From: an uncultured Spirochaetales bacterium
Lineage (GTDB): Bacteria > Spirochaetota > Spirochaetia > Sphaerochaetales > Sphaerochaetaceae
Direction of reading: 5' to 3'
Assembly: GCA_949285785.1 (NCBI GenBank)
Contig: CASEAG010000003.1
Coordinates: forward strand, 1 to 38,542
Length of the DNA stretch: 38,542 bases
The position numbers and the translations under genes were made by a program. Position 1 is the stretch's first letter; every line of letters begins with the position of its first letter. Under the pieces are notes generated by a model, which saw only the letters and a program-made list of their open reading frames with translations, searched no databases and had not been told where the DNA came from. Below are positions 6,810-15,057 of this stretch, piece by piece.

Positions 6810-8849
6810 ATGGACGAACATAGAGACGACGAAAAGAAGGACTATATAGACGGGAACAGGCCGTCCGGGACACCTGATGAAGGCCAGAGCGGCGGCGGTG
6901 ATGAAAAGGGCAGGGAGCCGTCCGGACATAAGCCTGACAAGGAAAAGGACAAGGACAGGAAGAAGGCCAACGTATACGACCAGTACAGATACTGGGGCTC
7001 TGACAACAAGGGCGGGGACTCGAAGCTGAAGATGAACGGACGCAACCGCTTCACGCTCTTCATCTTCCTCGCGCTGATCATCTCGTTCGCCTTCCTGTTC
7101 TTCAACCAAAGCGGCTCACAGCGGGCTACGGAGGTGACGTACTCCGCGTTCCTCACCGCGCTGGAGAGCGGCTCGGTCACGCAGGTGGACATCCAGGACG
7201 AGAGCATCATCGATTTCGTGACCACCAACGGCTTCTATGGAAGTGCGAGGATCCCGTACTACGACTCGACGCTTCTGGACAGCCTGACGCAGCATGGCGT
7301 CGAGATCGTGGGCTCGGTTGCAGGAGTGTCCTTCTGGGTGCTTTTGATCAACCTGCTGCCCTGGATCATATTCTTCGTGATCATGTTCTCCATGTACCGC
7401 CAGGTCGGTGCGGCCGGTGGCAACAGGATGATGGGACAGTTCGGCAAGAGCCATGCCCAGCAGTACACCCCCAAGGAGAACAAGGTCCTTTTCAAGGACG
7501 TCGCAGGCCAGAAGGAGAGCAAGTACGAGCTCCAGGAGGTCGTCGACTTTCTCAAGAATCCCCAGCGTTACGTCGAGATAGGTGCGAAGATCCCCAAGGG
7601 CGTCCTGCTCGTGGGTCCTCCGGGAACAGGAAAGACCCTGCTTGCCAGGGCGGTCGCAGGGGAGGCCGGCGTCAACTTCTTCCACACCTCCGGTTCGGAC
7701 TTCGTCGAGATGTTCGTCGGCATGGGCGCGGCACGTGTCCGCGACCTGTTCGAGACCGGTAGGAAGAACGCACCCTGCATCATATTCATCGACGAGATCG
7801 ACGCCGTGGGCCGTAGCCGCGGTTCCGGACTTGGCGGAGGCCATGACGAGAGGGAGCAGACACTGAACCAGATTCTCGTCGAGATGGACGGCTTCTCCAC
7901 GGATCCGGGTGTCATCGTCATCGCTGCGACGAACCGTCCCGACGTCCTCGATCCGGCCCTGCTTAGACCCGGCCGCTTCGACAGACAGGTCGCCGTCGAC
8001 CTTCCGGACGTGCAGGAGAGGCTCGACATCCTCCGCATCCACAGCGCCAAGGTCAAGTGCGCCGAGGACGTGGACCTGGAGAGGGTAGCCCGTGCAACAC
8101 CCGGTTCATCCGGTGCGGACCTCGCCAACCTCGTCAACGAGGCGGCGCTGTACGCCGCAAGGAGCAACCGCAAGCAGGTTGTCATGGACGACTTCGAGCA
8201 GGCCCGGGACAAGATCATTCTCGGAGTCGCCCGCCAGAGCAGGTTCATGACCGAAGAGGAGAAGAGGGCGACGGCATACCACGAGGCCGGCCATACGCTG
8301 CTCCACTACTATCTCGAGCATGTCGATCCTCTGCACAAGGTCACGATCATTCCGCACGGACAGGCGCTTGGACTCACCATCTCGCTTCCCGAGAAAGACC
8401 AGTACACGCTTCGCGAGAGTTATCTGAAGGACAGGATCGTCATCTGCATGGGAGGTTACGTCGCCGAGGACATCGTCTATGGCGAGACAACCACAGGCAC
8501 GTCCAACGACATCAAGCAGGCAACCGGAATGGCACGCCGCATGGTGACGGAGTGGGGCATGAGCGCACTGGGCTTCATCAACCTCTCCAATGAGGGCGAG
8601 CCGCTGTTCCTGGGCCGTGAGATAACACAGCACAAGGACTTCTCCGACGATACCGCCCGCAGGATCGACGAGGAGGTCGAGAAGATTCTCGACGAATGTC
8701 TTGAGAAGACCAGGAGCATCCTCACCGAGCACCGCGACCAGCTGGACAGGCTGACCGACGAGCTTTGCAGGAAGGAGACGCTGGACGACGCCGAGATCAG
8801 ACAGCTTCTCGGCTTCGAGCCCGAGCATCACGTATCGGAGCTGCACTGA
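6810..8849 (+). CDS. ftsH: ATP-dependent zinc metalloprotease FtsH, with a long charged N-terminal extension
   Basis: FtsH is a membrane-anchored AAA+ protease that degrades unassembled membrane proteins and short-lived regulators. The 679-residue sequence shows a membrane segment near 80-98 ([18 protein letters not shown]), a periplasmic region, and a second membrane segment near 170-192. The AAA module follows, with Walker A GPPGTGKT at 269-276, Walker [12 protein letters not shown] and the pore FVEMFVG. The zinc site HEAGH is at 491-495. Residues 1-75 are very hydrophilic, rich in Asp, Lys and Gly, and not part of the standard E. coli architecture. GGGA sits six bases before the ATG. The stop overlaps lepA by one base. 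Confidence 0.95.
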   Translation: MDEHRDDEKKDYIDGNRPSGTPDEGQSGGGDEKGREPSGHKPDKEKDKDRKKANVYDQYRYWGSDNKGGDSKLKMNGRNRFTLFIFLALIISFAFLFFNQSGSQRATEVTYSAFLTALESGSVTQVDIQDESIIDFVTTNGFYGSARIPYYDSTLLDSLTQHGVEIVGSVAGVSFWVLLINLLPWIIFFVIMFSMYRQVGAAGGNRMMGQFGKSHAQQYTPKENKVLFKDVAGQKESKYELQEVVDFLKNPQRYVEIGAKIPKGVLLVGPPGTGKTLLARAVAGEAGVNFFHTSGSDFVEMFVGMGAARVRDLFETGRKNAPCIIFIDEIDAVGRSRGSGLGGGHDEREQTLNQILVEMDGFSTDPGVIVIAATNRPDVLDPALLRPGRFDRQVAVDLPDVQERLDILRIHSAKVKCAEDVDLERVARATPGSSGADLANLVNEAALYAARSNRKQVVMDDFEQARDKIILGVARQSRFMTEEEKRATAYHEAGHTLLHYYLEHVDPLHKVTIIPHGQALGLTISLPEKDQYTLRESYLKDRIVICMGGYVAEDIVYGETTTGTSNDIKQATGMARRMVTEWGMSALGFINLSNEGEPLFLGREITQHKDFSDDTARRIDEEVEKILDECLEKTRSILTEHRDQLDRLTDELCRKETLDDAEIRQLLGFEPEHHVSELH

Positions 8850-10666
8850 TGAGCGTGGAGACCACATACAAGCGCAACTTCTGCATCATCGCGCATATAG
8901 ACCATGGCAAGAGCACCCTGGCCGACCGCTTCATCGAGAAGGCCAGGCTCGTCACGACCCGCGGTCCCATGGGAACCCAGCTTCTTGACAACATGGACAT
9001 CGAGAAGGAGAGGGGCATCACCATCAAGAGCCAGGCCGTCACGATTCCATACCATGCGGCCGACGGGCATGACTACGAGCTCAATCTGGTCGACACCCCG
9101 GGACACGTGGACTTCACGTACGAGGTGTCCAGGGCGATATCCTCATGCGAGGGCGCCCTGCTGCTGATCGATGCCAGCCAGGGTGTCGAGGCCCAGACCC
9201 TGGCCAACATGTATCTGGCGATGGAGCACAACCTCGAGATCATCCCCGTGATCAACAAGATCGACCTGCCCAGTGCCGACATCCCGTCATGCCTGCATCA
9301 GATCGACCACGACCTCGGCCTCGATCCCGACAGCGCATGCTATGTGTCCGCCAAGACCGGACAGGGCGTCGACGACCTGTTCGAGGCCATCGTCAACCAG
9401 ATTCCTGCTCCATCAGGGAAGGACGATGATCCACTCAAGGCATTGATCTTCGACAGCCACTACGACTCGTACAGGGGCGTCATCGTCCACTGCCGTCTCT
9501 TCGATGGCACGCTCTCCGTCGGCGACGAGATTCGCTTCATGCATTCGGATGCCGTCTACAAGGTCGAGGACTGCGGGATCTTTCAGCTCCAGCTCGTCTC
9601 GACCGGTGTGCTCAGGGCAGGTGATGTGGGCTACTTCATCGCCGGCATCAAGACTATCAGCGACATCCGCGTCGGTGATACCGTCACGGGGGTGAAGAAT
9701 CCCGCCGAGGCACCGCTGGAGGGGTTCAAGGAGGTCAAGCCCGTCGTCTTCTCCTCGATCTATCCTGTGGACAGCAACGACTACGAGGAGCTTCAGGAGG
9801 CCATCGACAGGCTCAAGCTGAACGATGCCAGCCTGGTGTATGAGAAGGACAGCTCCGCCGCGCTCGGATTCGGTTTCAGATGCGGCTTCCTCGGCATGCT
9901 CCACCTGGAGGTCGTCCAGGAGAGGATAGAGAGGGAGTTCGACCTTTCGATAGTCTTCACATCCCCGTCCGTACGCTACATCGTCCACATGAAGAACGGT
10001 GAGACGATCGAGATCGACAATCCTCTGGAATACCCGGAGGTGATGAGGATCGAGAGCGTCGAGGAGCCATATATCCAGGCCAACATAATCACGCCGACGG
10101 CGTACGTGGGTCCGATCATCTCGCTGTGCCTGGAGAAGCGCGGCTACCAGACGAACATGAACTATCTGGACGAGAAGCGCGTCGAGCTGATCTACGAGAT
10201 GCCTCTTGCCGAGGTCCTGTTCGACTTCTACGACAGGCTCAAGAGCATATCGCGTGGATACGCATCCTTCGACTACGATGTCATCGGCTACAAGAAGACC
10301 GACCTGGTCCGTCTGGACATCCTTGTCAACGGCGAGAGCGTCGACGCCCTGTCCCAGCTCGTGTTCAAGGACAATGCGCAGCAGCGTGGCCGTCAGGTGT
10401 GCGAGAGGCTCAAGAACGAGATACCGCGTCAGCAGTTCAAGATCGCCATACAGGGTGCGATCGGCGGAACGATCATCTCCCGCGAGACGATCAGCGCCTA
10501 CCGCAAGGATGTCACCGCCAAGTGCTACGGCGGCGACATTTCGCGAAAGAGGAAGCTTCTGGAGAAGCAGAAGGAGGGCAAGAAGCGCATGAAGATGGTC
10601 GGCAACGTCGAGATTCCGCAGAGCGCCTTCCTCGCCGTCCTGAAGACGGAAGACGACAGGGACTGA
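8849..10666 (+). CDS. lepA: Elongation factor 4 (LepA), ribosome back-translocase GTPase
   Basis: The 605-residue protein has the G domain with AHIDHGKSTLADRF (G1), RGITIKS (G2), DTPGHVDF (G3) and NKIDLPSAD (G4), then the EF-G-like domains and the LepA-specific C terminus with YDVIGYKKTDLVRLDILVNGE and AKCYGGDISRKRKLLEKQKEGKKRMK. LepA acts on stalled or mistranslocated ribosomes. The open frame extends upstream to 8765, but ATG 8849, which overlaps the ftsH stop (TGATG), gives the conserved N terminus. Confidence 0.96.
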   Translation: MSVETTYKRNFCIIAHIDHGKSTLADRFIEKARLVTTRGPMGTQLLDNMDIEKERGITIKSQAVTIPYHAADGHDYELNLVDTPGHVDFTYEVSRAISSCEGALLLIDASQGVEAQTLANMYLAMEHNLEIIPVINKIDLPSADIPSCLHQIDHDLGLDPDSACYVSAKTGQGVDDLFEAIVNQIPAPSGKDDDPLKALIFDSHYDSYRGVIVHCRLFDGTLSVGDEIRFMHSDAVYKVEDCGIFQLQLVSTGVLRAGDVGYFIAGIKTISDIRVGDTVTGVKNPAEAPLEGFKEVKPVVFSSIYPVDSNDYEELQEAIDRLKLNDASLVYEKDSSAALGFGFRCGFLGMLHLEVVQERIEREFDLSIVFTSPSVRYIVHMKNGETIEIDNPLEYPEVMRIESVEEPYIQANIITPTAYVGPIISLCLEKRGYQTNMNYLDEKRVELIYEMPLAEVLFDFYDRLKSISRGYASFDYDVIGYKKTDLVRLDILVNGESVDALSQLVFKDNAQQRGRQVCERLKNEIPRQQFKIAIQGAIGGTIISRETISAYRKDVTAKCYGGDISRKRKLLEKQKEGKKRMKMVGNVEIPQSAFLAVLKTEDDRD

Positions 10667-10672
10667 GACGCC

Positions 10673-11542
10673 ATGCTCTACAACAGACTCTTCAATCTGC
10701 TGGACAAGGTCAGGGAGAACCCTGACCTTGCCTCGCTTTCACGCGAGCTCTCCGTTCCCGTCGGCACGCTTCGCCGCCAGCTCGAGAGCCTTGATGAGGA
10801 TGTCCCCACGAGCCTGTTCACACGACTCGATTCGTCCCGTGCGATTCTGAGCGAGACGGGACTCGTCTATGCCGAGGCCTGCAGGAAGGTCGACAGGATA
10901 CTGGTCGCGGCCGAGCTCAAGGGCGAGAGGTTCAAACGCGAGAGGGAGGGCTGCATCGTTGTAGGTGCCCTGTCGAGGAACATAGGAGGAAGACTGCGTT
11001 CGGCCAGTCCGATGAAGCTCGTTGTGCATCAGCTCGATGCATCCAGTGCAGATGCCGTGGGCGTGTTCAGACAGCTTGGACGCGATTATGATGTCGCACT
11101 GGGGATGTATGACGATGCGCTGCTGAAGAAGTGCTCGTTGAAGGCCTTCGAGCTCTCCAGCGGACCTCTGGCCGTCGCCATCCCGATGTCCAATCCGCTT
11201 TCAGGACGCCGTAGACTCGACATCGAGGACATGTACGGCGGAAGACTCTACGTACCTTGGCATGGCTTCACCAGAAAGACCGATGTGCTTGCCGCGGATC
11301 TCAGGGACTTCCATCCACGCATCGCCATAGAGGAGCGTGGTACGCTGTCGCCCACGTTCCTGTCCCGCCTTGGAGGGCAGGGGGAGTTCGTGCTCGTCTC
11401 CGCCATGCAGGACCTCGGGGCCTATGATCTCAAGGTGATCGAAGTGGACTGGGCCTACACGATCTCCTATGGCGTCCTGTATTCATCGAAGGCGGATGGG
11501 AAGGTCATCTCGTTCATCGAGTCACTGAAGTCGGAAGACTGA
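10673..11542 (+). CDS. LysR-family-like transcriptional regulator
   Basis: The 289-residue protein has an N-terminal segment organised like a LysR winged helix: LASLSRELSVPVGTLRRQLESLDEDVPTSLF (recognition-helix region) then LSETGLVYAEACRKV. The first helix is atypical, with no SxxxAA motif. The remainder resembles the two-lobed LysR effector domain only loosely. It starts six bases after the lepA stop and probably shares its transcript, an unusual partner for a LysR gene, which is normally divergent from its target. Only weak ribosome-binding sequence is present. Target genes and effector are unknown. Confidence 0.55.
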   Translation: MLYNRLFNLLDKVRENPDLASLSRELSVPVGTLRRQLESLDEDVPTSLFTRLDSSRAILSETGLVYAEACRKVDRILVAAELKGERFKREREGCIVVGALSRNIGGRLRSASPMKLVVHQLDASSADAVGVFRQLGRDYDVALGMYDDALLKKCSLKAFELSSGPLAVAIPMSNPLSGRRRLDIEDMYGGRLYVPWHGFTRKTDVLAADLRDFHPRIAIEERGTLSPTFLSRLGGQGEFVLVSAMQDLGAYDLKVIEVDWAYTISYGVLYSSKADGKVISFIESLKSED

Positions 11543-11557
11543 CCGCATTCGTCATCT

Positions 11558-11595
11558 TCAGGTTGCCCTTTTTCGAAAATGCGTGTACAACCTGA
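11558..11595. promoter_or_regulatory. Inverted repeat in the corA leader
   Basis: TCAGGTTG (11558-11565) and CAACCTGA (11588-11595) form a perfect 8-bp inverted repeat around 22 bases that include the palindrome TTTTCGAAAA (11570-11579). It could be a two-armed operator or a hairpin downstream of the LysR-like gene. Confidence 0.4.
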
Positions 11596-11626
11596 ATGAA
11601 AGCATTCCATAAAGGAGACCAAGGCT

Positions 11627-11710
11627 GTGAAGAAACAGAGCGAAGAGGCCAGTCCTCACCCTGACAGTTGCACAAACCGTAAGACAAGCGCAGCCGAGGC
11701 AGACTGTTGA
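11627..11710 (+). CDS. Possible 27-residue leader peptide before corA
   Basis: A GTG at 11627 preceded by AAAGGAG (ten bases upstream) opens a short frame that encodes VKKQSEEASPHPDS followed by CTNRKTSAAEADC, ending 30 bases before corA. The good ribosome-binding site is the only support. Short leader peptides control Mg2+ transporter genes in enterobacteria, so a regulatory role is conceivable but unproven here. Confidence 0.22.
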   Translation: MKKQSEEASPHPDSCTNRKTSAAEADC

Positions 11711-11740
11711 GCATCCGCTTTGCCCCGGCAGGAGGCAAGG

Positions 11741-12709
11741 ATGATCACGATCAGAAACAACAGCGAGAAGTATACATGGATCGATGCGCGCGACGTGAAC
11801 CGCGATGACATCACCACGCTCAGCGAGGACTACGCTATCTCCTCCGAGCTGCTTGCAGACATCCTGGACCAGGATGAGCAGAGCCGCATGGAGAAGGAGG
11901 ATGACTACCTCGCGTTCATCGTCAGGATTCCGCGCGACGAGGAGGACGAGGAGAATCCCCTCACCCGTAACGCGGTCCCTCTTGGAATCGTCCTGTACCC
12001 GGACAAGGTCATAACCATCTGCCAGGCGGACAGCGTCGTGCTCGAGGACTTCGCACGAGCCCGCTTCCGCCAGTACCCGGTGGACACCAGGGAGGGCTTC
12101 GTCCTGTCCATCCTCGGCCGTTCCGCCCTGGTCTTCATCAGGATTCTGAAGTACATAAACCGCCAGAAGGACCTGGTCGAGGAGCAGCTTCACCGGAGCG
12201 TCATGAACTACGAGCTCATCCAGCTTCTGGAAATCCAGAAGTCGCTGGTCTACCTGACCACGAGCCTGACGAGCAACGAGATGCTGCTGGAGAAGATGGT
12301 CAAGAGTCCGATCTTCAAGCTGAACAACGAGGACGAGACCGATTTCCTGGACGATGTCATAACCGACAACAAGCAGGCCATCGCCATGGCCAACATATAC
12401 TCGGACATCCTCACGGGAACGATGGACGCATTCGCCTCGGTCATCGGAAACAACATGAACGTCATCATGAAGAGGCTTACGGTGATCTCCCTAGCCCTGA
12501 TGTTCCCGACCTTCATCACCGGCTTCTTCGGCATGAACGTCCACATACCCGGCACCGACGGCCCGTGGGCCTGGCTGTTCCTGGCAGGCGCATGTCTACT
12601 TGTGGCGATCGTCGGGTCCTATGTGATATCCGACAGGCACAACCGCTCGATAATCAAGGCCAACATCGGCGAGGGGAGGAAGCGGAGACGTAGGAAGACC
12701 CCGCGCTGA
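11741..12709 (+). CDS. corA: CorA-family magnesium/divalent metal transporter
   Basis: The 322-residue protein has the cytoplasmic alpha/beta funnel domain, a long helical stretch, and two C-terminal membrane helices (LTVISLALMFPTFITGF and WAWLFLAGACLLVAIVGSYVI). The selectivity motif GMN lies between them at 264-266, followed by a basic tail. It forms a pentameric channel for Mg2+, or Co2+/Ni2+, in the inner membrane. The start at 11741 has AGGAGG five bases upstream; the frame runs back to 11720, but those residues are not conserved. Confidence 0.93.
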   Translation: MITIRNNSEKYTWIDARDVNRDDITTLSEDYAISSELLADILDQDEQSRMEKEDDYLAFIVRIPRDEEDEENPLTRNAVPLGIVLYPDKVITICQADSVVLEDFARARFRQYPVDTREGFVLSILGRSALVFIRILKYINRQKDLVEEQLHRSVMNYELIQLLEIQKSLVYLTTSLTSNEMLLEKMVKSPIFKLNNEDETDFLDDVITDNKQAIAMANIYSDILTGTMDAFASVIGNNMNVIMKRLTVISLALMFPTFITGFFGMNVHIPGTDGPWAWLFLAGACLLVAIVGSYVISDRHNRSIIKANIGEGRKRRRRKTPR

Positions 12710-12711
12710 GC

Positions 12712-12740
12712 TTGTCCACTGCCCTCGTCGGTTCTAGAAT
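12712..12740 (+). promoter_or_regulatory. Promoter placed for a leaderless S41 peptidase mRNA
   Basis: TTGTCC (12712-12717), an exact 17-base spacer and TAGAAT (12735-12740). The hexamer ends seven bases before ATG 12748 and no Shine-Dalgarno is present, so the transcript should begin at the start codon. The -35 starts two bases after the corA stop. Confidence 0.55.
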
Positions 12741-12747
12741 GGGAACC

Positions 12748-13968
12748 ATGAAGAGACCGCTTTCCATCGTACTGCTTCTCGTCGTGATCCTGTCATTCCC
12801 CTCCTGTGCCACCGCATGGAAGGTCGCTGACAGGCCATGGAGCGAGGATGCCATGTATCTGTATCTCAGCCTGAAGACGGGTCATGCGGATTTCTTCAAC
12901 GGCGTCGACGAGGATGAAGCCGACGGATACGTCGAATCGGTGGTCGAGGACATCGACCGAATGGATGCGCCGCAGGCGTATTATGCTCTGCTGTCCATCG
13001 CCGCACTTGCACACGACTCGCACACCAGCGTCGGCATGGATACGGCACTCCTGTCATGCTTCGACTTCCTGCCCGTCGTCTTCGATGTATTCGACGACGA
13101 TCTCGTCATCGTCAGCGCCACGACCGGATACGACCATCTGGTGGGATGCACCGTCAGGACCGTATGCGGCCATACGCTCGACCAGATCATCGACGCCGCC
13201 AAGCCCCTGATTCCTCATGACAACGACGTGTTCCTGCTGTCGCAGCTGAAGGACATGCATATGCTCCTCAGACAGTTCTACGAGGTCGCAGGGCTGCTTG
13301 AAGAAGGTGAGGACTTCGTCCTGGAGCTGGATGACGGACGTCTCTTCGTCCTCGATGCCATGGGCTATGAAGAGTACGCTTCATCCGGGCGGACGAATCT
13401 GATGCAGCGTCTTCCCGATACGCTGAACACGGCCTCGTATTACAATGCGATGTACCTGCCACACGAGAGCGCGCTGCTGATCAACTACCTGTCATGCACC
13501 CAGATGCCCTCCTTCCCGTTCTCCGACTTCGCCAAGGCATGCATCGACCTCATAGAGGAAAGAGGCCATGAGAAGGTCATAATAGACCTGCGGTACAACA
13601 GCGGTGGCGACAGCTCCATAATCGAGCCTCTCGTGGACGGACTGGTGGAGATCCGCCAGGAGCGTCCGCTCTCCGTATACGTCCTCATCGGCGAGGACAC
13701 CTTCTCGTCGGCGATCCTGAACGCGATCGAGCTGAAGGACAGGCTGGATGCCGTCCTCGTCGGACGACCGACAGGTGGAAGCGCCAGCCACTATGGAGAG
13801 CTCGGTCGTAATGTGCTTCCCAATTCGCGTCTTGTCTTCACCTGGTCGACGAAATGGTTCGACAACGGACTTGCCGGTCCTCTCATGCCGGACATCCCGG
13901 TGGAGAGGAGCATGGCCGACTACCGCGACGGCATCGACAGCGACCTTGCCGCCCTGGGGGTGCTGTGA
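12748..13968 (+). CDS. Lipoprotein, S41-family (C-terminal processing peptidase-like) protease
   Basis: The 406-residue protein begins with a lipoprotein signal: Lys2-Arg3, a hydrophobic core and lipobox FPSC with Cys20. The C-terminal half is an S41 core: VIIDLRYNSGGDSS, then GEDTFSSAILNAIELK with the likely nucleophile Ser, then VGRPTGGSASHYGE. No PDZ domain is obvious, which places it with the PDZ-less S41 proteins rather than classical CtpA. It probably cleaves peptides or wall-associated proteins in the periplasm. ATG 12748 is the last start before the signal sequence. The next gene follows at once, suggesting an operon. Confidence 0.82.
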   Translation: MKRPLSIVLLLVVILSFPSCATAWKVADRPWSEDAMYLYLSLKTGHADFFNGVDEDEADGYVESVVEDIDRMDAPQAYYALLSIAALAHDSHTSVGMDTALLSCFDFLPVVFDVFDDDLVIVSATTGYDHLVGCTVRTVCGHTLDQIIDAAKPLIPHDNDVFLLSQLKDMHMLLRQFYEVAGLLEEGEDFVLELDDGRLFVLDAMGYEEYASSGRTNLMQRLPDTLNTASYYNAMYLPHESALLINYLSCTQMPSFPFSDFAKACIDLIEERGHEKVIIDLRYNSGGDSSIIEPLVDGLVEIRQERPLSVYVLIGEDTFSSAILNAIELKDRLDAVLVGRPTGGSASHYGELGRNVLPNSRLVFTWSTKWFDNGLAGPLMPDIPVERSMADYRDGIDSDLAALGVL

Positions 13969-14000
13969 TGGGTATCTTCAGGAAGAGGAAGGAGAAAGCG

Positions 14001-14192
14001 ATGGGCTATGACCGCAGCAGACTTGCTCCCGCCATCAGGAAGAGCATCTGCACAGGCGAGGAGACCTTCGGCTTCATCGACATCCGTGATGGACACTTCA
14101 CCGATATCCAGCTGCTGAAAGATGAAAAGGAGAAGGCCGATGTCCTCAGGCAGTGGGCGGTCGACCCCGATGAGGTGAAGATCCTCTACTGA
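14001..14192 (+). CDS. Small conserved-looking protein of unknown function
   Basis: The 63-residue product (MGYDRSRLAPAIRKSICTGE, then ETFGFIDIRDGHFTDIQLL and so on) is soluble and mixed in charge. I do not recognise a named family. ATG 14001 has AGGAAGGAG six bases upstream. An in-frame ATG at 13968 overlaps the peptidase stop (TGATG) and would add 11 residues, mostly basic (MGIFRKRKEKA). Its position just after the S41 lipoprotein gene suggests cotranscription. Confidence 0.6.
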   Translation: MGYDRSRLAPAIRKSICTGEETFGFIDIRDGHFTDIQLLKDEKEKADVLRQWAVDPDEVKILY

Positions 14193-14277
14193 CAGGCAAT
14201 TCAGACCCGTACTAGCATCCATGGCGCTGTTGTGTTAGACTTCCTAGGTCACGAGAAAAACGACGACGAGGTACCTG

Positions 14278-15057
14278 ATGAGAAAGACGACACTCCGCAC
14301 GATTGTCCTTGCATTTCTTGCCGCCATGCTGGTGGCTGGAACACTCTACGCAGATGGCGAGGCCGGAAGCGTGAACTACTATGCGGAATGTTTCGATACG
14401 GTCGAGTACGCCACGCTTTGCAAGCACGTCTTCGACGATGCCGGACTGGATGTGGCCTTGGCCGACTACGCTGATCTCGCAGCCAACATACTCTCATACC
14501 CCTATGAGGAGTGGGTGGGCTACCTGATGGTGTCCCGTGCGGCGATGATCGTGGCCCGCTACGCACAGCAGAAGGACAACACCCCGGTCGCCGAGGCCTA
14601 CATGACGGCCGCCGACTCGTTCATCGAGACGGGACGCAGCTACGGCGCCCCCGAATCGGCCACCGGTGTGCTGGAGGCGCTGTCGAACTCGTTCTGGTAT
14701 CTGATCGACGGTTCGATATCCAAGGGACTTGCCTTCGGACGCATAGTTGGTGATCTGTGGGATGAGCATCCCGAGGATTTCCACGTTCTGCTGCTCACGG
14801 CGGACAAGTACCTGCATTCCCCTGGAATCGCAGGCGGCAACAAGAAGAAGGGGCTTGCATTATACCAGGAGGCACAGGCCGTCGCGCTCGAGAACGGATG
14901 TGCAGTCTGGGACCAGTTCTCCATCTACGCCGGTCTTGCCGTCGGATACGACAAGGCGCATGAGGACGAGCTCGCATACGAGTATGCGCTGCTTGCCCGC
15001 GAGATCTACACTGCAGACGAGATGGTGAACGAGATCATCGAGGATTACGAAAAATGA
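14278..15057 (+). CDS. Exported helical-repeat protein of unknown function
   Basis: The 259-residue protein has a Sec signal peptide (MRKTTLRTIVLAFLAAMLVA) with likely cleavage after TLYA. The mature part is mostly helical, with repeated Ala/Tyr-rich helices (YMTAADSFIETGRSYG; GLALYQEAQAVALENG; ELAYEYALLAREIY) reminiscent of TPR-like repeats but without an exact TPR consensus. It probably acts in the periplasm as a scaffold. GAGG lies eight bases before the ATG. Its stop overlaps the glycosyltransferase start (ATGA), so the two are translationally coupled. Confidence 0.65.
   Translation: MRKTTLRTIVLAFLAAMLVAGTLYADGEAGSVNYYAECFDTVEYATLCKHVFDDAGLDVALADYADLAANILSYPYEEWVGYLMVSRAAMIVARYAQQKDNTPVAEAYMTAADSFIETGRSYGAPESATGVLEALSNSFWYLIDGSISKGLAFGRIVGDLWDEHPEDFHVLLLTADKYLHSPGIAGGNKKKGLALYQEAQAVALENGCAVWDQFSIYAGLAVGYDKAHEDELAYEYALLAREIYTADEMVNEIIEDYEK

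Noticed and set aside
7116-8042. 308-residue minus-strand frame opposite ftsH
   Set aside because: It mirrors the ftsH codon pattern, has no ribosome site and no recognisable domain.
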